Origin: CAJXSD01 sp964633145
GTDB taxonomy: Bacteria > Pseudomonadota > Alphaproteobacteria > Rhodobacterales > Rhodobacteraceae
Length of the DNA stretch: 14,241 bases
Assembly (NCBI GenBank): GCA_964633145.1
Contig: CAZWFE010000050.1
Coordinates: forward strand, 1 to 14,241
Reading direction: 5' to 3'
A model generated the notes under the pieces. The model ran no database searches. It worked only from the letters and a program-made list of their open reading frames with translations, and had not been told where the DNA came from. The position numbers were made by a program, and so were the translations under genes. This document shows, in pieces, positions 13,394 to 14,241 of the stretch (its first letter is position 1; each line of letters begins with the position of its first letter).

Positions 13394-14173
13394 TTAAACC
13401 GCGCGTTCGACCATCATTTTTTTGACCTCGGCAATCGCCTTGGCCGGGTTCAACCCCTTGGGGCAAGTTTTCGCACAGTTCATAATCGTGTGACAGCGAT
13501 ACAGTTTGAATGGATCCTCTAGCTGGTCCAAACGTTCGCCTGTGGCCTCATCCCGACTGTCGATGATCCAGCGATAGGCATGCAACAACGCCGCTGGCCC
13601 AAGATAACGATCGCCGTTCCACCAATACGATGGGCAAGATGTGGAACAAGATGCGCACATCACGCATTCATACAGACCATCCAGTTTTTTGCGATCCTCA
13701 ATGGATTGTTTCCATTCCTTAGCGGGACGGTTTGTTTTGGTTTCCAACCATGGCATAATCGACGCGTGTTGCGCGTAAAAATGCGTCAGGTCTGGGATCA
13801 AATCGCGGATCACCGGCATATGGGGCAAAGGATAGATTTTGACGTCTCCCTTGATTTCGTCCATGCCATAGATACAGGCCAGCGTGTTGATGCCATCAAT
13901 ATTCATGGCGCATGACCCGCAAATACCTTCTCGGCAGGACCGGCGGAATGTCAGCGTTGGATCAATTTCGTTTTTGATTTTGATCAAGGCATCCAGAACC
14001 ATGGGACCACAAGTATCCATATCGACAAAATATGTATCAATACTTGGGTTTTCCCCATCATCAGGCGACCAGCGATAAATCTGGAATTTACGCAGGTTCG
14101 TTGCCCCCGATGGTTTGGGCCATGTTTTACCGGTTTTCATCCGTGAATTTTTTGGCAGGGTCAGTTGCACCAT
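13394..14173 (-). CDS. sdhB: Succinate dehydrogenase iron-sulfur subunit
   Basis: The electron-transfer subunit of respiratory complex II, carrying electrons from FAD in SdhA to the membrane quinone through three clusters. At 259 residues it has the usual length. Cluster ligands are all visible: [2Fe-2S] C80, C85, C88, C100; [4Fe-4S] C170, C173, C176 and C237; [3Fe-4S] C180, C227 and C233. The C-terminal CHTIMNCAKTCPKGLNP (227-243) is typical. The ATG at 14173 has AAAGGA 9 bp upstream. In Rhodobacterales sdhCDA are normally upstream on the same strand, here beyond the window. A hairpin after the stop suggests sdhB ends the operon. Confidence 0.97.
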   Translation of the reverse strand: MVQLTLPKNSRMKTGKTWPKPSGATNLRKFQIYRWSPDDGENPSIDTYFVDMDTCGPMVLDALIKIKNEIDPTLTFRRSCREGICGSCAMNIDGINTLACIYGMDEIKGDVKIYPLPHMPVIRDLIPDLTHFYAQHASIMPWLETKTNRPAKEWKQSIEDRKKLDGLYECVMCASCSTSCPSYWWNGDRYLGPAALLHAYRWIIDSRDEATGERLDQLEDPFKLYRCHTIMNCAKTCPKGLNPAKAIAEVKKMMVERAV

Positions 14174-14241
14174 TTCATTGGTCCTTTCTGGTCAAGAACA
14201 TCATTGCGGACACAGGCCCGCACCCCCTGTAAACAAGGACG
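14174..14241 (-). other. Upstream flank of sdhB
   Basis: These 68 bases hold the sdhB ribosome binding site and a short dyad, TGCGG (14205-14209) with CCGCA (14218-14222). On the minus strand one frame is open until a TGA one base before the sdhB ATG, and another closes about 30 bp earlier; the fragment is too short to tell whether an upstream gene ends here. Confidence 0.3.

Noticed and set aside
1..14241. CRISPR array, tRNA/rRNA, insertion sequence or prophage
   Set aside because: No regularly spaced repeats, cloverleaf-like RNA gene, transposase or phage protein was seen on either strand.

Overview
This window looks like chromosomal DNA from a marine alphaproteobacterium of the Rhodobacterales (Roseobacter group). 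The support is the divergent ethylmalonyl-CoA pathway pair ccr/ecm, a Rhodobacterales-style luxR-luxI pair preceded by a small conserved-looking ORF, an sdhB next to a tiny Cys-containing membrane protein, and overall protein similarity as I recognise it by eye. Base composition looks moderate, lower than in the high-GC members of the group. I cannot name the genus.

Layout. Bases 1-504 (+) hold the tail of an unknown hydrophobic protein and dtd (D-aminoacyl-tRNA deacylase). A long imperfect palindrome separates dtd from a convergent two-gene acyl-CoA unit (629-3495, -): an AMP-forming, DmdB-like acyl-CoA ligase followed 8 bp later by an ACAD10/11-type acyl-CoA dehydrogenase. Next come, still on the minus strand, a RecD-like superfamily 1 helicase (3581-5116), luxI (5161-5793), luxR (5889-about 6617) and a 72-residue ORF (6544-6762) that overlaps the start of luxR in another frame. 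The read order is small ORF, luxR, luxI, helicase. A perfect CtrA-type box (TTAA-N7-TTAAC) lies just upstream of the small ORF, and a hairpin that could mask the luxI ribosome binding site lies in the luxR-luxI gap.

Bases 6976-10523 carry ccr (-) and ecm (+), diverging from a 296-bp AT-rich intergenic region that contains an imperfect direct repeat of about 26-29 bp. Together these enzymes convert crotonyl-CoA to ethylmalonyl-CoA and on to methylsuccinyl-CoA, the core of acetyl-CoA assimilation where the glyoxylate shunt is absent. The remainder is housekeeping or accessory: a VOC/glyoxalase-like protein (-), a GNAT acetyltransferase with a TTG start plus deoD purine nucleoside phosphorylase (+), a DUF1989-family protein (-), a small membrane-anchored four-Cys protein (-), and sdhB (-), the iron-sulfur subunit of succinate dehydrogenase.

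Most gene borders are marked by clear hairpin terminators (545-608, 6907-6949, 10553-10581, 12226-12254, 13344-13372). I see no tRNA, rRNA, CRISPR array, insertion sequence or prophage gene. The best candidates for something less well described are the quorum-sensing locus (CtrA box, overlapping small ORF, luxI leader hairpin, helicase downstream) and the duplicated element in the ccr/ecm control region.
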